A stretch of 64,000 bases of DNA from Cladophialophora immunda (Eukaryota > Ascomycota > Eurotiomycetes > Chaetothyriales > Herpotrichiellaceae), in contig NW_015622544.1 in NCBI RefSeq assembly GCF_000835495.1, forward strand, positions 3,500,855 through 3,564,854, written 5' to 3'. Positions 19,134 to 28,110 of the stretch are shown here, in pieces. Both the position numbers and the translations under genes were made by a program. Every line of letters starts with the position of its first letter. Position 1 is the stretch's first letter. The notes under the pieces were generated by a model that had not been told where the DNA came from, did not search any database, and saw only the letters and a list, made by a program, of their open reading frames with translations.

Positions 19134-20939
19134 ATGGCGGAAGCAGCAGGCCTAGCTCTAGGAGTTGCTTCGCTGCTTATTGCTGCTATTGAGAGCTATC
19201 GTTGCGCTACAACCTTCTTTGGCACCATCAAAAAATACCCACGAAAGCTTAGAGAAGCAATACAAACGCTACGAATGCAAGAGTTGTGCTTTCGGAAAGC
19301 CAACGAGCAGATTCTGCGCCACTGCGTTGATGCCCACGAGGCAAGGAAAATGCTTAGGGATGCTGAGCACCCTGCCTGGCGCGACCCATCTGTGTCGAGC
19401 CGCTACATTGATCTTCTCGGAGGGGACCAAAACGGTTTCGAAGCCGCCATATCTCTCATTTGCGACTCTTTAGATGCCGTTCGAAGGCATCTCGAGGAGT
19501 TCGTGGTACATCCAAAGACGAGTATCACGGTAGCTAGGAAGCAGCTTCGTTTCGCTTTTGAGCGGTCACGCATTCAAGATTCGCTACAAGATCTGACGGA
19601 GAAGACCCAGAACTTCATTGCCTTGACTAACCTGGTCACGGCACATGTTCCATCTTCCGAGGAGTTACGTTCCAAGCTGAACTCTTGGGGTCTAAGGAAG
19701 GTGATGGGGCAATTCGCCGTCGTCAAGAGCACTGCAGCAGACCTCTATGGAGCTCTGGAATCAGCATGTGTAGACCACGACGCACACCAAGCATATCTCA
19801 GCCTCAGTCCAGCCTGTTCTGATACTCGGCAGATTCGTTTCACCCTGGCCTTTGGTCAACTCGCGCTGAGCCCATTAGATCCAGATTTTGGCGCCAACGA
19901 AAAGCCTTTATGGCTCACTATCGAGTCAAGCGGTAGCGGTACAATAGAGAATGTCAACGGCGAGACTGATGGCCTTCGCCAGATGGTGACCACATTGAAA
20001 CGGACCTTCGCCTGCGCCCAGGACGATTGCGATTACGATCGGGATTTCATCAAGGACGAGAAAGTCAAGCCGCCGCAGCGGCAACGAAATACTAGTAGTA
20101 GCTCTGGATCAACGACGCTAGTGTTACCTCCTCCACCTCCTCCAACCACTTTCATCAATCTCTGCAAGCATCGCAAGATATGTCGTCACCTCGCGCAATT
20201 CAGAGGCCTCACTCTACCGAGCGATCAAGCTGTTGGCTATCTCGAAAAGTCATTAGGCTCGAAGCACGTCATCTATCTCGATCGCCGATTGTCGCAGAGA
20301 TCAGCCGCCTCAGTCGGGCCCAGCCTCAAGAGCCTCCAAGACATTCTTAAGGAAAGCGACGATGACAACGCCGACAAAAGATTCTCACTCCGTCAGCGCA
20401 TTTCTCTCGCTGGACAGCTTGCACGGGCAGTCCTGCATTTCCACAAAACCGCCTGGCTGCAGGACACCTTGGACAGCCAAATCATAATGGTGCGCAGGAG
20501 GAAGGTTCCTTCGTCACATGCCACTCCAGATGCGGGCGCCGACTCACGGCTTGAAGTATTCGCAACCACCAACATCCACAGTCCAGCAAGTGGAATACTT
20601 GTATCTTCGACGTGGTCCAATCCTCTAGTCATTAGGAACCGTCTCCTGTTCAGTCTGGGCGTCGTGTTGCTCGAATTAGTGTACGAAAAGCCGCTAGCCG
20701 CCATGACCGATCCAATCGACCGCGTCGGCACTGAGCCGTGCGACGTCCCCTACCGTACTGCCATCCGCTTGTCGAAGAGACTTTCGTCCAAGTGGGGCCC
20801 GAAGTATGCAGAGACGGTACGCAAATGCTTGCATTGTGACTTTGGTCAGGGCTTTGACCTGGGGCAGAATAGGCTTCAGGAAGCGTTATATTGGTCTGTC
20901 ATTTGTGAGCTGGAGACGCTGGCAGAAAGCCTGGGATGA
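19134..20939 (+). CDS. DUF7580-domain protein with degenerate kinase-like C-lobe
   Basis: A 601-residue single-exon protein of a large accessory family in Pezizomycotina. The N-terminus (MAEAAGLALGVASLLIAAIE) is hydrophobic and followed by helices to about residue 230, a layout shared with fungal prion-inhibition/HeLo-like proteins. Residues about 330-600 match the DUF7580 pattern: LCKHRKICRHLA, then RISLAGQLARAVLHFHKTAW, and FSLGVVLLELVYEKPL. The last two resemble kinase subdomains VIb and IX, but no HRD or DFG motif is seen, so it would be a pseudokinase at most (inference). A proline run (PPPPPPTT) separates the halves. It diverges from the C2H2/Rsc7 gene across 420 bp containing the 22-bp repeats. 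Related families take part in non-self recognition; a role here is not shown. Confidence 0.7.
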   Translation: MAEAAGLALGVASLLIAAIESYRCATTFFGTIKKYPRKLREAIQTLRMQELCFRKANEQILRHCVDAHEARKMLRDAEHPAWRDPSVSSRYIDLLGGDQNGFEAAISLICDSLDAVRRHLEEFVVHPKTSITVARKQLRFAFERSRIQDSLQDLTEKTQNFIALTNLVTAHVPSSEELRSKLNSWGLRKVMGQFAVVKSTAADLYGALESACVDHDAHQAYLSLSPACSDTRQIRFTLAFGQLALSPLDPDFGANEKPLWLTIESSGSGTIENVNGETDGLRQMVTTLKRTFACAQDDCDYDRDFIKDEKVKPPQRQRNTSSSSGSTTLVLPPPPPPTTFINLCKHRKICRHLAQFRGLTLPSDQAVGYLEKSLGSKHVIYLDRRLSQRSAASVGPSLKSLQDILKESDDDNADKRFSLRQRISLAGQLARAVLHFHKTAWLQDTLDSQIIMVRRRKVPSSHATPDAGADSRLEVFATTNIHSPASGILVSSTWSNPLVIRNRLLFSLGVVLLELVYEKPLAAMTDPIDRVGTEPCDVPYRTAIRLSKRLSSKWGPKYAETVRKCLHCDFGQGFDLGQNRLQEALYWSVICELETLAESLG

Positions 20940-22590
20940 GCCTAAGGGAGGGCTTGGGCTTTCTATATGTACCTCACTCATCTCAGTTTTTCTCTATCAC
21001 GAATTTTAGAATATTATTCTGGTGCGGGCTAAGTCTCGAGAATACGCGTAACTTAGCACACCGAGTCATTCGCCGAAGATCCTATGCCGTTGCACTTTAT
21101 CCCTAACATGAGGCACAACGAAAAGTATATCACCTCGGAAGTCTCATCCATTCCTTCACCGTACCCATAAGTCAAGTGTGTTGCGCTCTTGGAGATGTAA
21201 AGCCTGACGCTTCACTCCTGGACGTGGATGAGGGAAAAAAAGCCTCACCTCGTCGATCCCACCCACCCACCCATCCATCCGCCCGTTTATAATTTGATAC
21301 TCGCGCTGCTGGCTTGTCCCAACACGAAAAAGAAAACCATTTGCCTCGCTCATTTCGCTTTCTGCCCACTGATCATTCCATTGCGGTGGTCGTTCTCTTT
21401 GATTCGTGGTTCACATGAATCCATCAAAACATAAAAACCCATTTCCATCATTTGAATAAAAAACAATAAAGCCATGGAAAGGAAATGAAAACCAAATCAA
21501 ACACAGCATATCCGATACATTACCAACAAAATTCAACCCAAGGATATAGTGCCGTCTCGATAACAAGATTCAGCAAAAGAAATAATTCTTTCGGGATCAG
21601 TGCTAATAGAGTCATGCATTTAACCAATGCACACATTCCGACAAACATGACGAAAGATAAGCGCGATCACACATATTCAATGTTGACATCTCCTAATGAG
21701 TCGACTTCTAGATTGATAAGTTCACAGCTGTGGTAGAAACGATGGGTACAAGAATTCATACACATCGGAGAAGTTTCAAGGATCGAGTATTGCCGGCACT
21801 GGCAGCAGATCACGAGCTTTTCACGAGGTTGGTGACGCCGTCTCGATCGACTATCACTCGGAGCTTGACGCTGAGTCGGGTCGGTCGATATCATTTGCGA
21901 GGCATTGGTAGCAGCGTGCTGTAGTGAAGGCGGATCGCTTGGATATGACGATGGAGTGGGTGTTCTTTCCGTAGTGTAGACGCCTATAAACTTAGAGCCC
22001 GAATGAGAGCCTCACTAACACGTAAGAGAGTACGACAGGAGCTAGCCAGAGCTGTGAGGGAGCAGAAGAGAGTGGAAGAAGAGCGCGAAAGAGAGGAAGG
22101 GAGTAGAAGGGAGTGAATCAGGGAGCGAGTCAACCAAATAGTCGTTGGCGGGAGAGCAAAGCGGCGGGTGATATAGTTAGTGAAAGAGCCGTGGGCGACG
22201 ACGGTTCGGGGATTTTATATATATATATATAAGCAGAAAACTGTGCTTCGTCCATTACCGCTTTCGTTCGGGAAAGGGAGCGAGGCCGCTTTAATCGCAC
22301 ACGTGACGGAGCATCGGGGACGCTGTGACTGACGAGGTTGCCAAGGCGATATAATGACTGTCCGGTTCGTTTCAGCCAAGCCTGCTGCCTGGAGGCATCT
22401 TCCATGCTAATCAATTAGCACCACTGCGGCTGGTGGCGGCGCTTGCCCAAATCAACATCTTCTCTTGGCGGGCGGCTGTTACTGTTTTAAGAACGACGTT
22501 CAACAACGAGCTGCTCGCGTCACCTCGCTCACCACATACCACCCGAATCAATTCCTTTACAACAACAACAACTGCCCAGGTTCCTTGCAA
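20940..22590. other. Gene-poor island stretch
   Basis: 1.65 kb without a supported gene. A 37-codon charged frame at about 22003-22116 and several short frames are not recognisable. Contains an AT dinucleotide run at 22217-22231 and a second copy of the CACGTGAC element at 22300-22365. The probable promoter of the PAQR gene is at its right end, where CAA-rich leader sequence (22557-22570) precedes the ATG. Confidence 0.4.
22300..22365 (+). repeat. Dispersed repeat, copy B
   Basis: Counterpart of 14983-15047: starts CACGTGACGGAG, then GTTGCCAAGG and TAATGACTGT. The 7.3 kb between copies spans the accessory genes. Confidence 0.45.
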
Positions 22591-23520
22591 ATGGTGAGAC
22601 ACGCAGCCCCATCTCAACCGCCTGGTGTTGCGCCAGGCTGGCCCCCTGCCGACAAGCCAGACAACGAGGCGTACTGGCCCATCATCGCGACCAAAGATCA
22701 GATACCAGGATGGCTTCGAGATAACGATTTTCTTGTCGGAGGGCATCCAATGCCAACATACTCTTACAAGCGGTCCTTTCGCCTTTGGCGCTGCTTGCAC
22801 ATGGAGACCATGAACATATGGACTCATATTGTCGGATCGGCGGCATCTGTGGCCACGGGATTCGCTGTGTATGCCTATTCTCATCAAAGACCCACGACCC
22901 TCAATGTCAGCGTGGGCGACCAATTTGCCCTTGGCTCCTTGATAACCGCCGCTACAATTTGTTTCGGGCTCAGCACCGCATTCCACACGCTTAGGAGCCA
23001 TTCCTACAACGTACACCACTTCTGGGGTAAGCTGGACATTCTCGGCATCTGCGTCCTAGCAGTCGGTGGAGGTGCATCGTCAACGTATTATGCATTTTAT
23101 TGCAACAAAACTGTCCAACACGTCTACTGGGCACTCAATCTGTGTGCCGGAGTAGCTGCAGCCGTCACGCTCTTCGACACCGGTGGTGGGGGTAGCAAGA
23201 TGCGAACTCTGCGCGGCGGCGTTTTCTCTCTGCTTGTAACCTCGGCAATGCTACCAATATTCCATCGCGTGGGCTCCCTCGGTTGGACTGAAGCTTGCAG
23301 ACAGATTGGTGCGCAATGGTACCTTGCCGAATTACTGTCTTTGCTGCTTGGTGTTGGCTTGTTCGTTGGTCGAATTCCCGAAAGGTTAAGTCCAGGCTCC
23401 TTCGACATCTGGTGCCATTCACATCAACTGTTCCACACCTGCGCGGTCGCTGGTACCGCCTTCCACCTTGTTGCTCTTATTACGGGGTTCAAATACCGCC
23501 AGACGCATCCACATTGCTAA
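22591..23520 (+). CDS. PAQR-family receptor (hemolysin III / Izh-like)
   Basis: Seven-helix membrane protein of the progestin and adipoQ receptor family, which in yeast (Izh proteins) influences zinc and lipid homeostasis. The first ATG at 22591 gives 309 residues. Upstream the frame is open but lacks an ATG. Family landmarks are all present: FRLWRCLHMETMNIWTHIVG (first helix entry, about residue 65), STAFHTLRSH followed by FWGKLDILGI (about 130-155), and the C-terminal HSHQLFHTCAVAGTAFH (about 275-292), where three His positions form the metal site. Single exon, no intron signals needed. Neighbours are relics and an orphan membrane protein, so context adds nothing to its role. Confidence 0.88.
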   Translation: MVRHAAPSQPPGVAPGWPPADKPDNEAYWPIIATKDQIPGWLRDNDFLVGGHPMPTYSYKRSFRLWRCLHMETMNIWTHIVGSAASVATGFAVYAYSHQRPTTLNVSVGDQFALGSLITAATICFGLSTAFHTLRSHSYNVHHFWGKLDILGICVLAVGGGASSTYYAFYCNKTVQHVYWALNLCAGVAAAVTLFDTGGGGSKMRTLRGGVFSLLVTSAMLPIFHRVGSLGWTEACRQIGAQWYLAELLSLLLGVGLFVGRIPERLSPGSFDIWCHSHQLFHTCAVAGTAFHLVALITGFKYRQTHPHC

Positions 23521-24719
23521 ACCTGTGGATTACTCAGTGTTCTGAACAGCGGCACCAGTGTTCTGAACAGTACGAGATACGAGAGCAGTTTGAACAGCGC
23601 TTAAACGAATGGGCCACGGGCCTAGCAAAACGAACCTAGTTCGCACCTGGAAACCTCAGCATAATATCGATTACTACTTCAACTGTCCTCATTCGCCTGA
23701 TCAGCACCAAGGGCCTATCTGAATAGGTACCCTCACTGGGATAAGGATTCTGTGTGGGACCTTGCCGTCGAGGGCTGGAATGGCCTATCGCAGGCAACAA
23801 TCAACGCCTGGATCGAGCAAATGCCTCAGCGATTGAAACAGTGATTGACTCCAAAGGCCAATCAGCATCCTACTAGTTAATGGCAGTTTTATCTAGATTA
23901 TGACACTTGATTCCAGTTACAGTAGTAATTACTATGCAAGGGAGAGGTGGCAGCATTGCCAAGAATTTGGAGTGTCCCACTTTTTTCGCTCCGACCGTGA
24001 GTGGCTACTAGTCGAGGACGGCGATCCTCTTCGCGGCCCGCCCCTCCTCGCCCCGTCCCGTAACATACTAGCCGCTGCGTTGGTCCATACCCATACTCCC
24101 AATTCCCTACTTTCAGCTGAATCGCAGTGGACAATGCTAAATTTCCCTCCACTTTAATGTTGTTCAAGAGCTTTCATCGAGGAAAACTCTAGTGATTCTA
24201 AATATAAATCCATATGTTGGTTATGGGGCTGCTCCATTATCAGGACCTACGCCACATAGCGGGTACTGATCGATTGGGTAACTATATACAGTAGTAGTTC
24301 CTGTACAAGTAGATAACGCTGGGATGAGCACTAGGCTAAATGTATCAACAGAGCCTTGTGCTCCTAGCCTAACAGCCTTATCCCCTAACAGTTCTTGTGC
24401 ACACACCTGATTCACCTGCCATGCCTCACCCTCTTGATTCGTGAGGATGAGGTAGGGCATCTGAGTGAGGCTGTTCGTGACATCTAGGCTCAGGTGAGTT
24501 CTACTCGTACGTGCTGCGCCCTATTTACCGCTCATCACGGGCCCATTGGTGTAACAAGACTGCAGCGCCTGTGCGACAGCCCCTCTACTGCATTCTGACG
24601 AAATATGGATGGTGTTAGACTGAGCTTTCTGATCTGTGTGAGGGGTGTTCAATATATATCAGCTCTGCTTTGAAGGCGATGAGAGCTTCAACTCTCACCA
24701 AGAGTGTCCAGTGTCCACC
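23521..24719. other. Gene-poor stretch with transposon relic
   Basis: 1.2 kb between two membrane-protein genes. It contains the transposase tail described separately and, on the minus strand around 24221-24540, an unidentified frame of 79 codons whose upstream extension is interrupted by one stop. It shows no domain I recognise and could be a decayed gene. Remaining sequence is AT-rich. Confidence 0.4.
23725..23876 (+). mobile_element. Tc1/mariner-type DDE transposase C-terminal relic
   Basis: A translated stretch WDLAVEGWNGLSQATINAWI followed by EQMPQRLKQ, then a stop at 23842 and, shifted by one frame, VIDSKGQSASY with a final stop. This is the conserved end of Tc1/mariner transposases (a Trp-x-x-I/L segment with INxxIxxMPxRL). 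Only the tail is visible; upstream sequence has stops in all frames and no terminal inverted repeats were found. The copy is inactive. Confidence 0.6.
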
Positions 24720-26168
24720 ATGTTATATTCTGATAATATGGCTGTTCTTCCAGGTTCATCCGTCAACGCCACCACTTTCAGCAATGTGACTGCACTGGTT
24801 ATCGGATGGGTATCAGGCCCTAATAGCAGAGGCACTATTGACATAGTCTGGGGATCTTTCTTTACCATTTTCCTCTGTACATGGACGGCGGTGTGTCTCA
24901 ACATTCCCCATCCTCAAGAACTCCCTCTTCAAATCCTAAGAAGGAAGGTGAAATGGATGTTCTGGGCCATTGTAGGCCCAGAACTGGTTCTGTCGGTAGC
25001 AATCGGCCAATATGCTTCAGCACAGCGGTCAGTTAAACGATTTCGCCACCTTGGCCATCCACAATGGACTCTCCGAAATGCTTTCTTCGCCGATATGGGT
25101 GGCATTCTGCTCCAGCCTAAAGACAGCACACCGTTTTCTGTCAACAGCCGCCAATTGGCATACTTGGTGCAGAATAAATACCTGGAATACCCCAGCATTA
25201 CCGCAGAAGAAATCTGGGATAAGTCCAAGGCCGATACGCTCAGCAAAATCCTCACATTAATACAAGCCAGTTGGCTTATCTGCCAGCTCCTGGGTCGAGC
25301 AATCTTACATCTCCCAGCATCGACTCTAGAGCTATCCGCTGGCGCAATAGTCTTCTGCACTTTCGGTACATTTCTCTGTTGGCTCCACAAACCGAGTGAT
25401 GTGAAAAGGGGCATCGTGATCACGACGGAGGCCACGACCAAGGAGATCCTCATCAAAGCCGGTGACGCAGCCGCAGCCCCATACCGACATACTCCTCTGG
25501 ATTTCGTGGCGAAGCAGTCGTTCACGTGTGGTTACGATATAATGGGGTTCTTCAATCTCCGTTGCGATGACCGCGAGAGGCCGCTACGACGCTTTCCCAA
25601 CGATCGGTTCCCCGATATTAGCCCCCTTGAGAAGTTCGTCCTCTTCTGCATGACAACGGCTTACGCCGCAATCCACTTGATCGGATGGCGATTCAACTTT
25701 CCGTCGCGAACCGAGGCATTGTTGTGGCGCGTTTCAAGTCTGATTGTCACCGGCACAACGGTTCTCTTTTGGGTTTTTGAGACCATAGCAGCTCGCCAGC
25801 GATATGGCAGATGGGACAAATATTTCATATTGCTCCATCTGAAAAAACCGCTGCCCCGGCCAACGGCCGACGAAGAGACTGGAGTTGCCAGTGAAACTAC
25901 TCCCGACGAAACCCAAGATGCCTCGAACAGGGATCCGATAAAGCCAGTGGCACACCAAGCCACCATGGAGCGTTTAGACGCATTTGAAAAGCAACAAGAG
26001 AAGGCAAAGCCTATCCTGGTCTGGGAGGTGGGACTCATATTCCCCGTTGTAATACTCTACGCGGTTTCAAGAGGGTACATGATCATTGAAGTTTTCCTGG
26101 GCTTGAGAGCAATGCCACTTGAAGTGTATGAAACTTTTAGCATCGCGCAGATATTACCACACTGGTGA
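24720..26168 (+). CDS. Fungal multispanning membrane protein, unknown function
   Basis: Reading from the first ATG at 24720 gives 482 residues. The frame is open further upstream, but only with non-ATG codons. Early residues contain Asn-x-Thr/Ser sites (NATTFSNVTA), then a GWVSGPNSRGTIDIVW motif and a hydrophobic segment (FTIFLCTWTAVCLNI). Further membrane segments are near residues 90-110, 200-250, 310-370 and 430-455. A MGG motif (FADMGGILLQ) near residue 125 is shared with an expanded family of fungal membrane proteins that has no assigned function. A cytosolic acidic loop (EETGVASETTPDETQ) precedes the last segment. I do not assign a function. Confidence 0.65.
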   Translation: MLYSDNMAVLPGSSVNATTFSNVTALVIGWVSGPNSRGTIDIVWGSFFTIFLCTWTAVCLNIPHPQELPLQILRRKVKWMFWAIVGPELVLSVAIGQYASAQRSVKRFRHLGHPQWTLRNAFFADMGGILLQPKDSTPFSVNSRQLAYLVQNKYLEYPSITAEEIWDKSKADTLSKILTLIQASWLICQLLGRAILHLPASTLELSAGAIVFCTFGTFLCWLHKPSDVKRGIVITTEATTKEILIKAGDAAAAPYRHTPLDFVAKQSFTCGYDIMGFFNLRCDDRERPLRRFPNDRFPDISPLEKFVLFCMTTAYAAIHLIGWRFNFPSRTEALLWRVSSLIVTGTTVLFWVFETIAARQRYGRWDKYFILLHLKKPLPRPTADEETGVASETTPDETQDASNRDPIKPVAHQATMERLDAFEKQQEKAKPILVWEVGLIFPVVILYAVSRGYMIIEVFLGLRAMPLEVYETFSIAQILPHW

Positions 26169-26578
26169 AATATGAAATATGGCCGTGTATTGCGATCCTG
26201 TATCACCCACCACGCATCACCCCGCGGCTTCGTAAACAAGAAATAATTGTGTACCTCTGTCAAATGAAACAACGCACGGCGACAGAGTAAGTTTTCTCAT
26301 GGCGGTGATTGGCGAGCCACCGGGCCACCACCCGGGACTGAGAGCAGGTTCTTGACGAGTTTGGCCACGTTATGCCCGTTCTCTCGTGACCAGACCTCTG
26401 TGGATTGCGGGTGGGTTTGATAGATACACTTCGTTACTGGCTCGCAGGTATCGCGTCCAGCTTGAGAGACGACCAAACTTGCTCCACTCGAAGTGTGAAA
26501 CGCAAATATTCTCGCGTTAGATGTTGTAAAACGCCTTAATCTCCTTCTTCCCACCAAGTACGGGGATTGGAGCGTCAG

Positions 26579-27682
26579 CTATTGAACCTTGCCTCGCGAG
26601 TCGACGGGCCAGATCTCCTCGATGACTCCTCGGCGGTGAGCATAGTAAAAGTCATGGAGATTAATCGTCGGGTCGATATGGCTTGGAATCATTTCAATTC
26701 GATCACCCACCTCCAGGGCCGGAGTTCCCTCCTCCCATCTCAACGAGCCGTGTTCATCCCCGAGATTTCGATGCTCATACCTGGGATCCTTACACTCAGC
26801 TAAGCCGCTGTCTGTGGTCAAAGACTTGAGTCCAGCATCGATGGTGGCTTGGTATTGACCTTGCTTACTGATGACGGTCGATAATATGGTAAGGCTGTTT
26901 GAGTAGAACGTCCCCACGGCGTTGCGGTAGTCGGTATCCATAAATATAAAGGAGCCTGGTTGCAATTCTGTCACGCCGGGCACCGTGGCGCAGAATTCGG
27001 CAGTGCCCGTTCCTCCGGTGGTCACCACCTGAATATCGAAAGCCGATTCGCGAAGCTCCTTGACCGTGTCCACCAACGTTTTCATGGATGCAAGACACCG
27101 CCTTTTTCGATCTTCTTTATCGTGCAGGTGCTGAAGGTGGCCTTCGTATCCTTGAACGCCGATCAAACGGAGGTGTTTAAGAGTGCGGATGTGCTTCGCC
27201 AGAGCCAGCGCTGGTGGCCCCGCGTCCACGCCTGTGCGTCGAAGGCCGACGTCGAGGTCGATCAGCACTGAGATGGGCTCAATGGTGCCTGATTCAGCGA
27301 GCTTGTCGTTGATTGCAGACGCCCCCACCTCGCTGTCCACTACAATGCGGATGTCCTTGTGCTTCTTGAAGAGCTCGACCAACCTCTTCACCTTGGTTGC
27401 TCCGATGATCTCCGAGGTGATGAGTATATCGTCAAACCCTGCAGCGGCGATAACTTCGGCTTCTGACACTTTGGCCACGCAGCATCCTTTAGCCCCTGCA
27501 GCGGCGAGCTTGCGTGCTATTATGGCGCTTTTGGTCGTTTTCAGATGAGGTCGGATGTTGCAGCCGCTGGGTAGGAGTTTCCCAAACAGCTTCTGCATAT
27601 TGGCCTCCATGAGATCGAGGTCGACGATCATAGAGGGCGTGTCCAAGCTGTCCAGCTTGTCGCCGACACGTGGCGAGTACAT
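26579..27682 (-). CDS. D-threonine aldolase / D-serine dehydratase-like PLP enzyme
   Basis: Fold-type III PLP enzyme of 367 residues, single exon. The PLP lysine is K48 in RPHLKTTKS. The barrel continues with GCCVAKVSEAEVIAAAG and a TTGGTGT phosphate-binding loop near residue 210. The C-terminal metal site reads PSHIDPTINLHD, with H335 and D337. In this superfamily His-x-Cys is typical of zinc D-serine dehydratase (DSD1), whereas His-x-Asp is the manganese site of bacterial D-threonine aldolase, so aldolase-type chemistry on D-3-hydroxy amino acids is the better guess. No targeting peptide is visible. It lies alone between a membrane protein and the HET-NACHT gene. Confidence 0.83.
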   Translation of the reverse strand: MYSPRVGDKLDSLDTPSMIVDLDLMEANMQKLFGKLLPSGCNIRPHLKTTKSAIIARKLAAAGAKGCCVAKVSEAEVIAAAGFDDILITSEIIGATKVKRLVELFKKHKDIRIVVDSEVGASAINDKLAESGTIEPISVLIDLDVGLRRTGVDAGPPALALAKHIRTLKHLRLIGVQGYEGHLQHLHDKEDRKRRCLASMKTLVDTVKELRESAFDIQVVTTGGTGTAEFCATVPGVTELQPGSFIFMDTDYRNAVGTFYSNSLTILSTVISKQGQYQATIDAGLKSLTTDSGLAECKDPRYEHRNLGDEHGSLRWEEGTPALEVGDRIEMIPSHIDPTINLHDFYYAHRRGVIEEIWPVDSRGKVQ

Positions 27683-28110
27683 CTTTGCCTCAGAAACTAG
27701 GTGTCCACTTTGAAAAGAAGGATGGTTGTTAAGAGAGTCAACGGTAAGCCATGTTTATCTAGCGAAATGTTGGACCGGGTTGCAACGTTGGTCCTGAAAA
27801 GATATGATACCCTGACTCAAGCCTTGGCACGGATAACCCGCCGCCCTTAAGCGGCTGCCTTTTTCAGACGGCCCTATTCTGCTTCGGTGATTCAAACGTA
27901 GGCTATACCACTATACTTACTAGGAGATTTTCACCTCACCAAACACATTTCTGTTTCTAGGCCTGATCAGCGCCTGAGCGGCCTGGAAAGGTGCTCGACG
28001 GGGCCCCTCAGCCGAGTTTTTGGCCTCCGGTGTCCCTGTTTTGGTGCGGATGTTAGGTTCGGACCCTTTCTACGAATTGGAGTCGTACTAAAACCACCTC
28101 AATGGTTTGC
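27683..28110. other. Intergenic region carrying a folliculin-like scrap
   Basis: 428 bp upstream of the aldolase-like gene and downstream of the HET-NACHT gene. Holds the 49-bp folliculin-like fragment at 27864-27912. Nothing else is supported. Confidence 0.4.
27864..27912 (+). pseudogene. Fragment resembling folliculin exon sequence
   Basis: 49 bp that aligns with LST7 positions 11120-11168 at roughly 43 of 49 bases with a one-base insertion; the shared string CTGCTTCGGTGATTCAAA is exact. In LST7 this encodes the conserved SDGPFCFGDSN segment. The insertion breaks the frame, so it is non-coding here. Confidence 0.6.
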
